Assembly: GCA_945869355.1 (NCBI GenBank) | Contig: CAMBPA010000028.1 | Location: 1-9,636, forward strand | Reading direction: 5' to 3' | Length of the DNA: 9,636 nt | Origin: Bordetella parapertussis | GTDB taxonomy: Bacteria > Pseudomonadota > Gammaproteobacteria > Burkholderiales > Burkholderiaceae_B | Shown here: positions 7,822 through 9,636 of the stretch, piece by piece | How the letters are laid out: each line of letters begins with the position of its first letter | How positions within the stretch are numbered: the first letter of the stretch is position 1 | Notes under the pieces: generated by a model | Told to the model about the DNA's origin: nothing | The model's database searches: none | What the model saw: the letters and a program-made list of their open reading frames with translations, nothing else | Translations under genes and position numbers: made by a program

Positions 7822-9636
7822 TATTTACGCTCCAGATCCATGTCAAGCGCCAAGGAACGAATTTCCTTGACCAACACATTGAACGATTCAGGCATGCCCG
7901 CATCGATCGTGTGATCGCCTTTGACAATGTTTTCGTATACTTTGGTGCGGCCGTTGATGTCATCAGACTTAACCGTGAGCATCTCTTGCAGCGTGTACGA
8001 CGCGCCATATGCTTCGAGCGCCCAGACTTCCATCTCACCGAAACGCTGGCCACCAAACTGAGCTTTACCGCCCAATGGCTGCTGCGTGACAAGAGAGTAA
8101 GGACCGGTTGAGCGCGCGTGCATCTTGTCGTCGACCAAGTGGTGTAACTTAAGATAGTGCATATAACCCATGGTGACCGGGCGTTCGAATTGCTCGCCAG
8201 TGCGTCCATCGTAGAGCCATGCTTGGGTACGCGACTCTGTCAAACCCATTTGCTGGGCGATTTCGTCAGGGTAAGCAAGCTCAAGCATCTTGGTGATTTC
8301 AGCTTCGGTTGCCCCGTCAAACACGGGCGTTGCAAAGGGCACACCGTTCTTGAGGTTCTGAGCAAGCTCGATCACCTCGTCGTCGCTGAGCTCATCAATG
8401 CGCGCACCTGTGCCACTGCCGTTGTACATCTTGTCGAGATACGTACGGATCTTCTTGACCTCGACCTTTTGCTGGTCGCGCAACATGTCACCAATACGAT
8501 GACCCAGGCCTTTTGCAGCCCAACCCAAGTGCACCTCAAGAACCTGTCCAACGTTCATCCGTGAAGGAACGCCCAAGGGGTTGAGCACGATATCGGCCGG
8601 TGTACCGTCTGCCATGTGTGGCATATCTTCCACTGGCGTAATGCGTGACACGACACCTTTGTTTCCATGACGACCCGCCATTTTGTCACCGGGCTGCAAA
8701 CGACGCTTCACGGCAAGATACACCTTGATCATCTTCAGCACGCCTGGTGGTAACTCGTCGCCCTGGGTCAGTTTCTTACGCTTTTCTTCAAATGCCAAGT
8801 CAAACTGATGGCGTTTTTGTTCGAGCGATTCCTTAGCCTGCTCAAGCACGACAGCCTGAGCCTCGTCCGCCAAGCGGATGTCAAACCACTGCCAGCGATC
8901 GAGATCAACGAGATATTCTTGGGTGATCGCCGCGCCCTTTGCAAGCTTGCGCGGACCGCCGTTGACGGTCTTCTTGATCAACACCTTCTCGATACGATCA
9001 AACGTGTCGTTTTCCACGATACGCAGCTGATCGTTCAAATCTTGACGATAACGACGCAACTCATCATCAATGATCGCCTGTGCGCGCTTGTCACGCACAA
9101 TACCTTCGCGTGTGAAAACCTGAACGTCGATCACCGTGCCGATCATGCCGGACGGCACGCGCAGCGAAGTGTCTTTCACATCAGATGCTTTCTCACCAAA
9201 AATCGCACGCAATAGTTTTTCTTCAGGCGTGAGCTGGGTCTCGCCTTTCGGTGTGACCTTGCCAACCAGCACGTCGTCGGCGCGCACTTCAGCGCCGATA
9301 TGCACAATACCCGACTCATCCAAACGGTTGAGTTGTGTTTCAGCCAAGTTGCTGATGTCGCGTGTAATTTCCTCGGGTCCGAGCTTGGTGTCGCGCGCAA
9401 CAACGGTCAGTTCTTCAATGTGAATTGAAGTGTAACGATCGTCTGCCACAACTTTTTCGGAAATCAAAATCGAGTCTTCGAAGTTGTAGCCGTTCCACGG
9501 CATAAATGCGATCAACATGTTCTGGCCAAGCGCAAGCTCGCCCAAATCTGTGGACGCACCGTCCGCCAACACGTCACCTGCCACAACGATATCACCACGT
9601 CCAACGATTGGTCGCTGGTTGATGTTGGTGTTCTGG
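7821..9636 (-). CDS. rpoB: DNA-directed RNA polymerase subunit beta, C-terminal part (5' end beyond the window)
   Basis: Beta forms, with beta', the active-site cleft and the DNA and RNA channels of RNA polymerase. The last 604 codons are present; the reading frame is open through base 9636, so the N-terminal half is outside the window. A GTG at 9584-9582 is an internal valine, not a start. Recognisable blocks are [28 protein letters not shown], whose Glu-Asp pair matches E. coli E813/D814; [40 protein letters not shown], whose two lysines match catalytic-centre K1065 and K1073; and KMHARSTG, matching H1237. The end, [21 protein letters not shown], is typical. The rifampicin-resistance region lies upstream of the window. 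Between the E813 and K1065 equivalents it is about 13 residues longer than E. coli, a helical, charged region equivalent to the lineage-variable beta insert. It ends with TAA overlapping the rpoC start. Confidence 0.98.
   Translation of the reverse strand, partial: QNTNINQRPIVGRGDIVVAGDVLADGASTDLGELALGQNMLIAFMPWNGYNFEDSILISEKVVADDRYTSIHIEELTVVARDTKLGPEEITRDISNLAETQLNRLDESGIVHIGAEVRADDVLVGKVTPKGETQLTPEEKLLRAIFGEKASDVKDTSLRVPSGMIGTVIDVQVFTREGIVRDKRAQAIIDDELRRYRQDLNDQLRIVENDTFDRIEKVLIKKTVNGGPRKLAKGAAITQEYLVDLDRWQWFDIRLADEAQAVVLEQAKESLEQKRHQFDLAFEEKRKKLTQGDELPPGVLKMIKVYLAVKRRLQPGDKMAGRHGNKGVVSRITPVEDMPHMADGTPADIVLNPLGVPSRMNVGQVLEVHLGWAAKGLGHRIGDMLRDQQKVEVKKIRTYLDKMYNGSGTGARIDELSDDEVIELAQNLKNGVPFATPVFDGATEAEITKMLELAYPDEIAQQMGLTESRTQAWLYDGRTGEQFERPVTMGYMHYLKLHHLVDDKMHARSTGPYSLVTQQPLGGKAQFGGQRFGEMEVWALEAYGASYTLQEMLTVKSDDINGRTKVYENIVKGDHTIDAGMPESFNVLVKEIRSLALDMDLERK

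Noticed and set aside
1..9636. Search for CRISPR arrays, insertion sequences, tRNA or rRNA genes and unusual systems
   Set aside because: The window is almost completely filled by six conserved housekeeping genes. No repeat arrays, transposase remnants or RNA genes were seen in the gaps.

Overview
This window is a dense bacterial housekeeping region. All recognisable genes lie on the minus strand, so in transcription order it reads, from right to left: rpoB (3' part) - rpoC - rpsL - rpsG - fusA - tuf (5' end). It joins the end of the RNA polymerase beta/beta' operon to the complete front of the 'str' operon (S12, S7, EF-G, EF-Tu). Both edges cut a gene: rpoB lacks its 5' part and tuf continues off the left end.

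The organism is most likely a betaproteobacterium of the order Burkholderiales. The reasons are the direct succession of rpoBC and the str operon, which in E. coli are far apart, and protein sequences of proteobacterial type throughout. RpoC has the same length class and residue numbering as E. coli RpoC at every catalytic and zinc site checked. FusA and S12 are of the betaproteobacterial type. Base composition is moderate, by eye slightly above 50% GC. The genus cannot be settled from this window.

Layout: 7821-9636 is the C-terminal part of RpoB. Its TAA stop shares one base with the ATG of rpoC (TAATG). 3607-7821 is complete rpoC. 3295-3606 is a non-coding gap of about 310 bp. It holds a strong 13+6 bp hairpin just after rpoC, a candidate sigma70 promoter whose -35 hexamer lies in the base of that hairpin, and a leader of roughly 210 nt before rpsL with several smaller inverted repeats. 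2914-3294 is rpsL. A structured 159 bp spacer (2755-2913) separates it from rpsG and is the position of the S7 autoregulatory site known in E. coli. rpsG (2284-2754), fusA (167-2269) and tuf (1-148) follow with gaps of only 14 and 18 bp, each with its own Shine-Dalgarno sequence.

The genes form one functional set. RpoB and RpoC build the catalytic core of RNA polymerase. S12 and S7 build the decoding centre and head of the 30S subunit. EF-G and EF-Tu drive translocation and aminoacyl-tRNA delivery. I see no mobile element, CRISPR array, tRNA, rRNA, phage gene or new defence-type system. The only parts that ordinary gene annotation does not explain are the two intergenic regions.
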